Shown: piece after piece, positions 45,053-53,151 of the stretch
Layout of the letters: each line of letters begins with the position of its first letter
Position numbering within the stretch: position 1 is the stretch's first letter
Source of the DNA: Lederbergia wuyishanensis
GTDB lineage: Bacteria; Bacillota; Bacilli; Bacillales; Bacillaceae_C
Assembly (NCBI RefSeq): GCF_022900255.1
Contig: NZ_JALIRM010000012.1
Coordinates: 1-64,000 of the forward strand
DNA length: 64,000 bases
Direction: 5' to 3'
Translations under genes and position numbers: made by a program
Notes under the pieces: model-generated
What the model was told of the DNA's origin: nothing
What the model saw: the letters and a program-made list of their open reading frames with translations, nothing else
Databases searched by the model: none

Positions 45053-46507
45053 ATGGTGACTAAGATTTTTAGCTCAAAGCGATTTGCAGTAATATTAATC
45101 ATTTTTATATTGTCTTATTGTAGCTTTTTTTTATATTCCTATCTAAATAAAGATCAGGATGAACTCCTGTTGTCTGACGTTGGACGACTTGTACCTATAA
45201 AAGTAAAACAGGTTATTCACGGACAGGAATTGGAACAATTCAAACAGTTGCTTTTAGATGCGAAAGAGAAAAATATTAAAATATCAATCGCGGGAAAACA
45301 ACACAGTCAAGGTGGACATACATATTATAAGGATTCCATTGTTATTGATATGACTACATACAATAAGGTGATTAATGTAGACCCTAAAGAAAAGTTGATT
45401 ACTGTACAAAGCGGAGCTACTTGGGCAGACGTTCAGGAAGCGATTAATCCATATGGTCTTTCTATTAAGACGATGCAAGCTCCAAATATTTTTACCATTG
45501 GCGGATCGATGAGTGTTAATGTCCATGGAAGGGATATTCGTTTCGGACCACTAATTGAAAGCATTCGTTCTTTTCGATTAATGAATGCAAATGGTGACAT
45601 ATTGAATGTCAGCAGAACAGAAAATGAAGAATTATTTCGACTTGTCAACGGAGGCTATGGGTTATTCGGAATTATTTTAGATGTAGATATTGAACTGACA
45701 GATAACGTTTTATATAAAGCAACGAATGAATGGATCGACTATCATGATTATCCTGAGTATTTTAAAGAAATTGTTTTGAATAATCCCGATATTGAAATGC
45801 ATAATTCAAGAATTTCAGTTGCTCCAAAAAGCTTTTTAACAGAAATGTATGTCACGAATTATTCTATAACAGATGAGAAAAATTTAGAAGACTTCACTGA
45901 TTTAGTTGATGAAAAATATGTACGTAGAAATAAATTTGCATTTGGACTTTCTAGAAGTTCTGACTGGGGGAAAAATTTCGTTTGGTTTGTTCAAAAGCAT
46001 GCATTTAAAGAAGGAAAGTCAGAGTTCATATCTAGAAATAATGTCATGCGCCCAGAAGTTGAATTTTTAAATTATGAAGGAAAAAATGATACTGATATTC
46101 TTCAAGAATATTTTGTCCCTGTTGATGATTTTCCGGAATTTGTTGATAGATTAAGAGAAATCTTAAATGAACATGATTTAAACGTTTTAAATATTACGGT
46201 TAGACATGTACCAAAAAATGAAGAAGCTTATCTTTCATACGCTAAAGAAGAAATGTTTGCACTCGTTTTTTATATTAACCAAGGAATTTCAGCGAAGGAA
46301 ATAGAAAAGACAGGAGATGTCATAAGAAAAATAATAGATTTAACTCTTGAGATGAATGGATCTTATTATTTGCCTTACTACCAATATCCCACGAAGGAAC
46401 AAATGAAGGAAGCTTATCCATTAGCTGACGAATTTTTTCAAAAGAAAAGAGAATATGATCCAGATGAGAGATTCATGAATCAATTTTACGAGGTATACGG
46501 TAAATGA
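45053..46507 (+). CDS. Membrane-anchored FAD-binding oxidoreductase (PCMH/VAO type)
   Basis: A 484-residue flavoprotein. One TM (about 9-29) anchors it, probably with the enzyme outside. The FAD_binding_4 domain (about 45-220) shows ISIAGKQHSQGGHTYYKDSIVIDM, VQSGATWADVQEAI (about 122-135), FTIGGSMSVNVHGRD (about 148-162) and GYGLFGIILDVDIEL (about 199-213). The C-terminal substrate domain resembles aldonolactone oxidase or DprE1-like enzymes. ATG 45053 lies close after GGAGGG; GTG 45056 is possible. It overlaps the next gene by four bases. Substrate unknown. Confidence 0.85.
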   Translation: MVTKIFSSKRFAVILIIFILSYCSFFLYSYLNKDQDELLLSDVGRLVPIKVKQVIHGQELEQFKQLLLDAKEKNIKISIAGKQHSQGGHTYYKDSIVIDMTTYNKVINVDPKEKLITVQSGATWADVQEAINPYGLSIKTMQAPNIFTIGGSMSVNVHGRDIRFGPLIESIRSFRLMNANGDILNVSRTENEELFRLVNGGYGLFGIILDVDIELTDNVLYKATNEWIDYHDYPEYFKEIVLNNPDIEMHNSRISVAPKSFLTEMYVTNYSITDEKNLEDFTDLVDEKYVRRNKFAFGLSRSSDWGKNFVWFVQKHAFKEGKSEFISRNNVMRPEVEFLNYEGKNDTDILQEYFVPVDDFPEFVDRLREILNEHDLNVLNITVRHVPKNEEAYLSYAKEEMFALVFYINQGISAKEIEKTGDVIRKIIDLTLEMNGSYYLPYYQYPTKEQMKEAYPLADEFFQKKREYDPDERFMNQFYEVYGK

Positions 46508-47040
46508 GATGGATTGTCGTATCGCAAAGTATTGCTATTTTAGGAAGTAGTCTCGTTTTTCCATTTTATTTAATTTTTATTAAAGAGGTTAGTGGAGGCT
46601 TTCTACAGTACGGGATTTCCTATGGCTTGTTTACGATTAGTTCGTCACTCGTTCATATAATTGTAGGAAAATGGTCAGACCGATTAGGAAGAAAGCTATT
46701 TTTGCTGATTAGTAGTTGGGGAATGGCGATATTGTTGCTCTTTTTTCCACTAGTAACGGACATATGGCAAGTGTATGCTCTGCAAATTATCCTTGGAATT
46801 ATTGGTGCAACACAGAAGACAAGTGAAAAGGCAATGCTTGCCGATTTTACCGAGCATGGAAAACGTGGAATCGCTATTGGGAAGTATCATTTTTGGACAT
46901 CCATTTTTACCGGAATAGCAGTTATGCTTGGTGGTTTTATTATTGATTTATTTACCTTGGACATTATTTTTTATATAAGCTCAATTATATTATTCATTAG
47001 CGGCTTTTTTGTATTAAAAATAGTAGAAACGGAGAATTAA
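46504..47040 (+). CDS. Half-size MFS protein (six TM segments)
   Basis: Only 178 residues with about six TM segments, against about 400 residues and 12 TM in usual MFS carriers. The motif A loop GKWSDRLGRK (about 56-65) lies between TM2 and TM3. The C-terminus ends cleanly at VLKIVETEN. No second half follows: the amidase begins two bases after the stop. It may be a natural half-transporter that dimerises, or a carrier reduced by an old deletion. Coupled to the flavoprotein by ATGA overlap. Confidence 0.8.
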   Translation: MRWIVVSQSIAILGSSLVFPFYLIFIKEVSGGFLQYGISYGLFTISSSLVHIIVGKWSDRLGRKLFLLISSWGMAILLLFFPLVTDIWQVYALQIILGIIGATQKTSEKAMLADFTEHGKRGIAIGKYHFWTSIFTGIAVMLGGFIIDLFTLDIIFYISSIILFISGFFVLKIVETEN

Positions 47041-47042
47041 AA

Positions 47043-48518
47043 ATGAAGAATCCTAAATTAAAACAATTGCATGATGAATGGTTAATTGAAGCAACGATTG
47101 ATGAGATGCAGGAGAAATTAGCTTCCGGGGAAATTACATCTGTTGATTTAGTACATATGTATTTGTATCGGATTTCTCATTTTGATACGGAGATTCGTTC
47201 AGTATTAGAGGTGAACCCTGACGCATTGCATATTGCGACGGCATTGGATTTAGAACGTACTCAAAAAGGACCAAGAAGTGGACTGCACGGAATTCCAATT
47301 TTATTGAAGGATAATCTTGATACCGGAGATAAAATGCATACGACTGCAGGTTCGCTAGCTCTGGATGGTCACGTCGCTATGAAGGATTCGTTTGTAGCAG
47401 CGAAATTGCGTGAAGCGGGAGCGATATTACTAGGAAAAACTAATATGACAGAATGGGCTAATTTTATGGCAATTGGTATGCCGAGTGGTTACAGTTCAAG
47501 AGGTGGTCAAACATTAAATCCGTATGGACAATTTGATGTTGGCGGTTCTAGTTCAGGCTCAGGTGCTTCGATTGCAGCAAATTTTGCGGCTGCATCAATT
47601 GGGACAGAGACCTCTGGATCAATTTTAAATCCATCCTTGAAAAATTCACTTGTAGGGATTAAGCCGACAGTTGGACTCGTAAGCAGAAGCGGAGTTATTC
47701 CAATTGCTCATACTCAAGATACGCCGGGGCCAATGGCGAGGACTGTGAAGGATACAGCACATGTTCTAACAGCAATAGCAGGTTTGGATGAAAAAGACCC
47801 GGCTACTTTAACTAATCCATCGAAGAATAGAATTGACTATGCGGCTGTATTAACAGAAACAAGCTTGAAAGGCTATCGAATCGGGATGGCTGGAAAACCT
47901 TTTTCTGATCGATTGAATAAGCACAAAATAAAGATGATAGAAGAAGCAATTGTGTGTTTACGTGAGCTTGGGGCTGAAATCATAGAAGACATTGTTATTC
48001 CATCTGCCGAAGAAAAATGGGGTTATGAAGTTTTGATGTATGAGTTTAAACCAGATTTAAATGCGTATTTGCGGGCAACATCTCATTCGAATGAGATTCG
48101 TTCTCTTGCTGATGTCATTGCTTTCAATTATAAACATCCAAAGGCAATGTTAAAATACGGACAAAAGGTGTTAATAGAATCCGAAGATACTAGTGGCACA
48201 TTATTAGAAAAAGAATATATTGCTGCCTTGGAAAAAGACCAATACTTATCGAGGGAACAAGGAATAGATTTCGCCTTGCAACAGAATAACCTAGATGCAA
48301 TCTTCTTCGGAGGCGACAGGGGTTCAGTCATTGCCGCAAAAGCCGGCTACCCGACAGTCATCGTACCTGCAGGATATGTGCCTAATGGAGAACCATTTGG
48401 CGTTTCATTCACCGGGACTGCATTTAGTGAGGAAACTTTACTAAAAATCGCTTACGCTTTTGAACAAGCTACAAAACATAGGAAGCCTCCTGTTATGAAG
48501 GAAGATAGTCATAAATAG
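47043..48518 (+). CDS. Amidase (amidase-signature family)
   Basis: A 491-residue hydrolase with the Ser-cisSer-Lys triad: Lys in GIPILLKDN (about K89), GGSSSGSGAS (167-176) and nucleophile Ser in GTETSGSILNPSL (about S193). The architecture matches stand-alone amidases and not GatA, because it lacks the GatCAB neighbours. There is no signal peptide. It is the third gene of a tight operon with the FAD oxidase and half-MFS. The substrate is unknown; an amide made or taken up by the partners is a guess. Confidence 0.9.
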   Translation: MKNPKLKQLHDEWLIEATIDEMQEKLASGEITSVDLVHMYLYRISHFDTEIRSVLEVNPDALHIATALDLERTQKGPRSGLHGIPILLKDNLDTGDKMHTTAGSLALDGHVAMKDSFVAAKLREAGAILLGKTNMTEWANFMAIGMPSGYSSRGGQTLNPYGQFDVGGSSSGSGASIAANFAAASIGTETSGSILNPSLKNSLVGIKPTVGLVSRSGVIPIAHTQDTPGPMARTVKDTAHVLTAIAGLDEKDPATLTNPSKNRIDYAAVLTETSLKGYRIGMAGKPFSDRLNKHKIKMIEEAIVCLRELGAEIIEDIVIPSAEEKWGYEVLMYEFKPDLNAYLRATSHSNEIRSLADVIAFNYKHPKAMLKYGQKVLIESEDTSGTLLEKEYIAALEKDQYLSREQGIDFALQQNNLDAIFFGGDRGSVIAAKAGYPTVIVPAGYVPNGEPFGVSFTGTAFSEETLLKIAYAFEQATKHRKPPVMKEDSHK

Positions 48519-48577
48519 AGCTCACTTATAGTGTGAAAAGCAAACATTAGTATGAGTTTCGCGAGGCTGCCGAGCGA

Positions 48578-48640
48578 ACGGCTAATAGAACAACGTTAAC
48601 GGCTAATAGAACAACGTCGACGGCGAATAGCACCTCGTCC
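48578..48640. repeat. 21-bp tandem repeat, three copies
   Basis: ACGGCTAATAGAACAACGTTA is followed at 48599 by a copy differing in its last two bases and at 48620 by a more diverged copy (ACGGCGAATAGCACCTCGTCC). Intergenic, between the amidase stop and the shared terminator. Confidence 0.85.
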
Positions 48641-48659
48641 CCAATGATGTAAAGAAATG

Positions 48660-48699
48660 AAAAAGGTCTACTCTAGTAAAAAGAGTAAGACCTTTTTTC
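48660..48699. terminator. Bidirectional terminator between amidase and metallo-hydrolase genes
   Basis: AAAAAGGTCT-CTCT and AGAG-AAGACCTTTTTT arms with T runs on both strands. Confidence 0.9.
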
Positions 48700-48703
48700 A
48701 GTA

Positions 48704-49624
48704 TCAAGGTAATAATCTTGTCGTTTCCCCAATTTTCATTACTTTCAAGCGTTCTCTCTCTAACTCACGCCGATCCCAATCAGCATACATTCGATCCAGC
48801 GCTTCCTTCGGTGTATCATCGGCAAGACGGTATGCGCCGTAATGCATTGGCACCATAAACTTTGCACCTGTATCTAAAAAAGCCTGAACAGCTTCTTCAG
48901 GATTTACATGTTGACTCGACATAAACCACTCAGGTTCATAAGCACCGATTGGTATTAAACAGTAATCAATGGAGTACCGCTGACCAATTTCTTTAAATCC
49001 TTTAAAATAGCCACTATCCCCAGCGAAGTAGATACAATGTTGGTCGCCATGTATGACCCAACCACCCCAATGTGATCGGTTTGTGTCAGTTAATGTTCTT
49101 TTTGTCCAATGCTGTGCCGGGGTAAATGTAAAATGCAAATCTCCAATTTTTTGAACATCCCACCAATTAAATTCAATTACATTTTGGAACCTTTTTTTCT
49201 TAAACCAGTTTCCAAGTCCAATTGGAACTAAAAAGAAAGGATTTCCTTTCAATTTTCTTATTGAAGAATAATGCAGATGGTCATAATGACTATGTGAGAT
49301 GAGAACTATATCGATAGGTGGTAAATCGTTTATTTCAAGACCAGGCGACGTAAGACGTTTATCCAAGCCAAGGTGCTTAGCCCAGACCGGATCGGTTAAG
49401 ATGTTTTTTCCTTTCATCTGAATAAGAAATGTAGAGTGCCCAATCCACGTAATTGTTGGTTCGCTTATATTTGATTGTAAAAAAGCTACCTGAGGTTGTA
49501 CAGAAGGTACTTGGAATGACAAATCCTTTTTCTTGGATTTCCTTTCTTTTCTCCAATTTCGTAAATCTTTAAATGTTTTCGCAGTAGAAACTTTATCTAG
49601 ATTTTCATAACGCTTGTTTTTCAT
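48704..49624 (-). CDS. MBL-fold metallo-hydrolase (NAPE-PLD-like)
   Basis: A 306-residue metallo-beta-lactamase-fold protein. Zinc ligands are in SHSHYDHLH (about 112-120), PAQHWTKR (about 172), FAGDSG (about 204-209) and MHYGAY (about 275-280). The ITWIGHSTFLIQMKGKNILTDPVW start of the domain is shared with N-acylphosphatidylethanolamine phospholipase D-like bacterial proteins. ATG 49624 follows GAGGG; the frame begins five codons upstream. Substrate unknown. Convergent with the amidase operon. Confidence 0.88.
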   Translation of the reverse strand: MKNKRYENLDKVSTAKTFKDLRNWRKERKSKKKDLSFQVPSVQPQVAFLQSNISEPTITWIGHSTFLIQMKGKNILTDPVWAKHLGLDKRLTSPGLEINDLPPIDIVLISHSHYDHLHYSSIRKLKGNPFFLVPIGLGNWFKKKRFQNVIEFNWWDVQKIGDLHFTFTPAQHWTKRTLTDTNRSHWGGWVIHGDQHCIYFAGDSGYFKGFKEIGQRYSIDYCLIPIGAYEPEWFMSSQHVNPEEAVQAFLDTGAKFMVPMHYGAYRLADDTPKEALDRMYADWDRRELERERLKVMKIGETTRLLP

Positions 49625-49738
49625 CGATTTCCCTCGCAAAATATAGCATATATCTCTAGTTTATCATTAGGAAAGTTTTTAATCATCGAGTAGTTTGTAG
49701 TATGATAAAATTTACAAACATAAAGGTGAGGAAACAAA

Positions 49739-50878
49739 ATGAATATATTATCCAATATGAAACCATCTCTACAAAAAGTATGGGAAAAATCGAATTTTAA
49801 TAAACCAACTTCTATACAGGAGCAAGCAATTCCTGCAATATTGGAAGGGAAGGATCTAATTGCGGAATCTCCTACTGGAACAGGAAAAACAATCGCGTAT
49901 TTATTGCCGATTTTAGAGAAAATTAGCCAAGAACATAGTGGTCTGCAGGCAGTTATTTTAGCCCCTTCCCGCGAGCTAGTCATGCAAATTTATCAAGAAG
50001 TACAAAAATGGACAGAAGGATCATCAATAAAAACGACCTCATTAGTAGGCGGAGCCAACATTAAAAGGCAGCTTGATAAGCTGAAAGAACGACCACAGCT
50101 TATTGTAGGGACACCAGGAAGAATTTTAGAATTAATTAAACTTAAAAAGCTAAAAATGCATGAAGTGAAAACTATTGTACTTGATGAAGGTGACCAATTA
50201 TTAAATAAAGAACATTTAGATTCAGTGAGAACTATCGTAAAATCGACTATGAACGATAGGCAGCTCTTATTGTTTTCAGCGACCCAATTGGATGAACCAG
50301 ATCAAGTAGTAGCTATGATAGGAAGAAATCCAGAATTTATTAAAGTTGAGCGAACAGAAAGCCAAACATCGAAAGTAAACCATTTTTACCTACTCAGTGA
50401 GCCAAGAGAGAGGGCAAAACTTCTTCAGAAAATTGCTGCCATGAAAGATGTAAAAGCCCTTGTGTTCGTGAGGGATGTTGGAAGTATGTCGGTCCTAGCC
50501 GAAAAACTAGAGTATGAAAAAGTCTCTTTAGCTATTCTTCATAGCGAGTTAGGAAAAAATCAGCGTGAAAAAGCAATTAAAGCGATTAGGAATGGAGAAG
50601 TAACATTATTACTTGCGACAGATGTTGCAGCAAGAGGACTTGATATCGAAGGTTTGACCCATGTCATTCACTACGACTTTCCAACTGATATCGATCAATA
50701 TGTACATCGCTCAGGAAGGACGGGGAGAATGGGAGCCGCTGGCACTGTTGTATCGTTCGTAACTCCCAGAGATGAAAGAGAACTAAAAAAATACGGAAAG
50801 ATATTGAAATTATCGATTCTACCACGAAGAATCTTTAAAGGGCAGTTTGTAGAGTTGAACAATAAAGGTGTTAGATAA
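49739..50878 (+). CDS. DEAD-box RNA helicase (YfmL-like)
   Basis: A 379-residue minimal helicase with both RecA domains and no C-terminal extension. Q-motif FNKPTSIQEQAIP (about 20-32), motif I SPTGTGKT (about 44-51), motif II as DEGD instead of DEAD (about 149), motif III SAT (about 180) and motif VI HRSGRTGR (about 321-328). Size and layout match YfmL, linked to ribosome assembly in B. subtilis. Divergent from the metallo-hydrolase; terminated at 50897. Confidence 0.9.
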   Translation: MNILSNMKPSLQKVWEKSNFNKPTSIQEQAIPAILEGKDLIAESPTGTGKTIAYLLPILEKISQEHSGLQAVILAPSRELVMQIYQEVQKWTEGSSIKTTSLVGGANIKRQLDKLKERPQLIVGTPGRILELIKLKKLKMHEVKTIVLDEGDQLLNKEHLDSVRTIVKSTMNDRQLLLFSATQLDEPDQVVAMIGRNPEFIKVERTESQTSKVNHFYLLSEPRERAKLLQKIAAMKDVKALVFVRDVGSMSVLAEKLEYEKVSLAILHSELGKNQREKAIKAIRNGEVTLLLATDVAARGLDIEGLTHVIHYDFPTDIDQYVHRSGRTGRMGAAGTVVSFVTPRDERELKKYGKILKLSILPRRIFKGQFVELNNKGVR

Positions 50879-50896
50879 TCGAGAAAATAAATTCTG

Positions 50897-50924
50897 TACC
50901 CGCGTTTAAGAACGCGGGTTTTTG
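50897..50924 (+). terminator. Terminator after the helicase gene
   Basis: ACCCGCGTT and AACGCGGGT arms followed by TTTT. Confidence 0.92.
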
Positions 50925-50928
50925 AATT

Positions 50929-51396
50929 TTAAATAGGAGTACAGAAAATGATTTCCCCACTATCAGACTGTATTTGCAAATTCTGGTTAAAGGTGTCCCC
51001 ATCCTCATCAGTCAATTCAATATTCCTTATAAACTGAAGATTAGGACCAGGATCGTGTGGTTCAAAAAGCAATGTAAATGCAGTGATCATGGTTGTTCCA
51101 TTAATAATAGCTCCAACTGCTGTACCTTCTGATGTGGTATCTAATGTACCAAAGTTACCTTCACCGAAAAACTCACATCGAGGCAAATCGACTGACTGTG
51201 AAGAATAAGTAAAATTAAATCTAGGATCTACATCATCTGTATAGGAAAAGTTTATAAAACTATTAGTTGAACGACATGATTGACATATATTTACATTAGC
51301 GGTAAGTGTACCTGTCCGATTTTCTCCGTTAATCGTTACGCTAATTGGAGTAGCGGAGGTAGCTGCAATTCCATTACATTCGCACAGTAATCCCAC
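50929..51396 (-). CDS. Hypothetical Cys-containing beta-rich protein
   Basis: A 155-residue protein I do not recognise. It begins MGLLCECNG and has a CQSC pair (about 38-41) and further Cys near 74 and 152. The rest is Thr/Ser/Asn/Gly-rich with a predicted beta pattern (SATPISVTINGENRTGTLTA). There is no signal peptide or TM. Such composition occurs in spore-coat, exosporium and appendage proteins, but that is only a suggestion. GTG 51396 follows AAAGGGGG at good spacing. The minus strand upstream has CATATCATG, which could be a sporulation-type -10 box. Confidence 0.65.
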   Translation of the reverse strand: MGLLCECNGIAATSATPISVTINGENRTGTLTANVNICQSCRSTNSFINFSYTDDVDPRFNFTYSSQSVDLPRCEFFGEGNFGTLDTTSEGTAVGAIINGTTMITAFTLLFEPHDPGPNLQFIRNIELTDEDGDTFNQNLQIQSDSGEIIFCTPI

Positions 51397-51538
51397 GAAC
51401 TAAACCCCCTTTGTAAGATGTAATTGCATGATATGTTAATAAAAGATTATTTGATTGGGTAATTATAGAAGAGTTAGCGACTATTTTTAGTAGTTTAAAG
51501 TATACTATAATGTAAATTTAGAATATTGTAACATTTTA

Positions 51539-51567
51539 TTGACTTACACAAATGTAAGTGCTATCAT
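51539..51567 (+). promoter_or_regulatory. Promoter with operator-like dyad for VOC-thuA
   Basis: TTGACT (51539-51544) and TATCAT (51562-51567) with a 17-base spacer. A perfect dyad ACTTACA-CAAA-TGTAAGT (51542-51559) fills the spacer, a position from which a repressor or MerR-like protein would act. Confidence 0.7.
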
Positions 51568-51623
51568 TACATGGATTTTAATGGTAGTAGTTTAGTATTG
51601 TACAAATTAGGGAGGAGAAATAA

Positions 51624-52076
51624 ATGACAAATCTATTAGGAACAAACGTAATAACCCAAATCGGCATTCTCGTTCATGACATCGAAAAAACTTCTCAAGT
51701 ATATGCAGATTTCTTTGGTGTCGAGAAGCCTGATGCCATCTTAACAGATACGATTGAAAAGGCACAAACGGAATATAGGGGTGAGCCATCTGTTGCTAGG
51801 GCAAAACTAGCATTTTTTAATATGGGTTCTTTACAAGTTGAGTTAATCGAGCCGGACGAGAATCCGAGCACTTGGAGAGAGCATCTTGATGAGCATGGAG
51901 AAGGTGTCCATCATATTGCATTTCAAATAGAAGGAATGAAAGAAAAGATTCAAGTGTTGGAGCAAGCGAATATGCCTCTTGTTCAAAAAGGGGAATATGA
52001 AGGCGGTCGCTATGCGTATATTGATTCTGTAAAGGATTTAAAAGTGATGATCGAGTTGTTAGAAAACGATAAGTAG
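51624..52076 (+). CDS. VOC-family protein (glyoxalase / epimerase-like)
   Basis: A 150-residue vicinal-oxygen-chelate protein with two beta-alpha-beta-beta-beta units. Metal-ligand candidates are in ITQIGILVHDIEKT (about 10-23), LQVELIEPDE (about 70-79), GVHHIAFQI (about 94-102) and VMIELLE (about 141-147). It resembles methylmalonyl-CoA epimerase in outline. AGGGAGGAG precedes ATG. ThuA follows after 11 bases, so the two genes probably share a carbohydrate-related job. Confidence 0.85.
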   Translation: MTNLLGTNVITQIGILVHDIEKTSQVYADFFGVEKPDAILTDTIEKAQTEYRGEPSVARAKLAFFNMGSLQVELIEPDENPSTWREHLDEHGEGVHHIAFQIEGMKEKIQVLEQANMPLVQKGEYEGGRYAYIDSVKDLKVMIELLENDK

Positions 52077-52086
52077 GTGATAAAAA

Positions 52087-52731
52087 ATGACTAAGCGAAT
52101 TATTGCAATGGTTGGTGACTTTTATCATAAAGAGGAATGGGCAGTTGCTTCTTTAAACAAAGCTTTGGAAGAATTGCCTGAAGTCACAGTAGAATATGCA
52201 TCAGCTGAAAACATCATCGAACATTTAAAAACTAAGCCGGATGCTATCGTTCTTTTTAAGGAAAATCGTTTGAATCCACAAGATGAAGAGATTAAAATAT
52301 GGATGGATGATGAAGTGGCTGAGGCTATCAGTCAATATGTTCAAGATGGTGGAGGCTGGGTTGCTTGGCATTCGGGTCTAGCATCCTATGAAAATATTGA
52401 AACGTATACTTCTATGTTACGCGGGTATTTTGAATATCACCCTGATAAGCATCAAGTTGTTACATATAAGACAGTTGAAGGAACAGAAATTACGAGTGAA
52501 GAAAATGAATACGAGTTTCTGGATGAGCATTATTTTGTTTTTTGCGATGAAGAAAAAACAAATATATTCCTTACATCTGAATCAGTCGACGGCTCATCCA
52601 TCGCGGGCTGGACTCACGAATATGGTAAGGGGCGTGTTGTTTGTCTAACTCCAGCCCATTTAGAAGAAGGATTGTTGCATCCAATGACAACATCACTTCT
52701 TGCAAGTTCAATTAAAGTTAGTATTAATTAA
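52087..52731 (+). CDS. ThuA-like (trehalose utilisation type) domain protein
   Basis: A 214-residue class I glutamine-amidotransferase-like fold of the ThuA family, recognised from MVGDFYHKEEW near the start, VQDGGGWVAWHSGLASY (about 86-102), RGYFEYHPDKHQV (about 112-124) and the C-terminal EYGKGRVVCLTPAH (about 177-190). Family members are linked to sugar metabolism, with unclear chemistry. Second gene of a two-gene operon. Confidence 0.85.
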   Translation: MTKRIIAMVGDFYHKEEWAVASLNKALEELPEVTVEYASAENIIEHLKTKPDAIVLFKENRLNPQDEEIKIWMDDEVAEAISQYVQDGGGWVAWHSGLASYENIETYTSMLRGYFEYHPDKHQVVTYKTVEGTEITSEENEYEFLDEHYFVFCDEEKTNIFLTSESVDGSSIAGWTHEYGKGRVVCLTPAHLEEGLLHPMTTSLLASSIKVSIN

Positions 52732-52739
52732 TAAAAAAT

Positions 52740-52773
52740 AAGGGAAATCGACACTTGAATCGATTTCCCTTTA
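52740..52773. terminator. Bidirectional terminator between thuA-like gene and small minus-strand gene
   Basis: AAGGGAAATCGA and TCGATTTCCCTT are perfect 12-base arms; the stem touches the stop of the minus-strand gene. Confidence 0.88.
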
Positions 52774-53013
52774 TGCCTTTTGGAAAGCTAGTCTATTTTT
52801 ATAACAATCTATTGTACCGAGCTCACTATTTAACAGAAACTCCATTTCCTCTAAATGTCGCCTCTCTACAACAGAATCCTTATTTGACCAGGCTACAGTG
52901 TAGATAAAATAGTAATCTTTTATTTGCCTAAAAATTACATCTGAGTTGGGAAATTCATCAAAACGAGCTTTAATATTATAGTGCCTCGTATACGACCATT
53001 TCAGTATTTTCAT
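52771..53013 (-). CDS. Small hypothetical protein, 80 residues
   Basis: Unrecognised. It begins MKILKWSYTRHYNIK, and aromatic residues are frequent (YYFIYTVAW). The C-terminal half is helical (ERRHLEEMEFLLNSELG). No signal peptide. The ribosome site GGGTGGGA is moderate. A terminator exactly at the stop supports a real gene. Length and composition suggest a small cytosolic protein. Confidence 0.55.
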   Translation of the reverse strand: MKILKWSYTRHYNIKARFDEFPNSDVIFRQIKDYYFIYTVAWSNKDSVVERRHLEEMEFLLNSELGTIDCYKNRLAFQKA

Positions 53014-53087
53014 TGGTCATCCCACCCTTCATTCCTTTCATTATAAGTCGAATTAGTAAAGATGAAAACATATTTTTATCATGGATA

Positions 53088-53115
53088 TTGCAATCTTGGC
53101 AGATACTATTAAAAT
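53088..53115 (+). promoter_or_regulatory. Candidate promoter of the pab operon
   Basis: TTGCAA and TAAAAT with a 16-base spacer, about 35 bases before pabB. Confidence 0.4.
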
Positions 53116-53151
53116 TAAGCTGATAGCCATGATTGGAAGCGAGGTTTTGTT

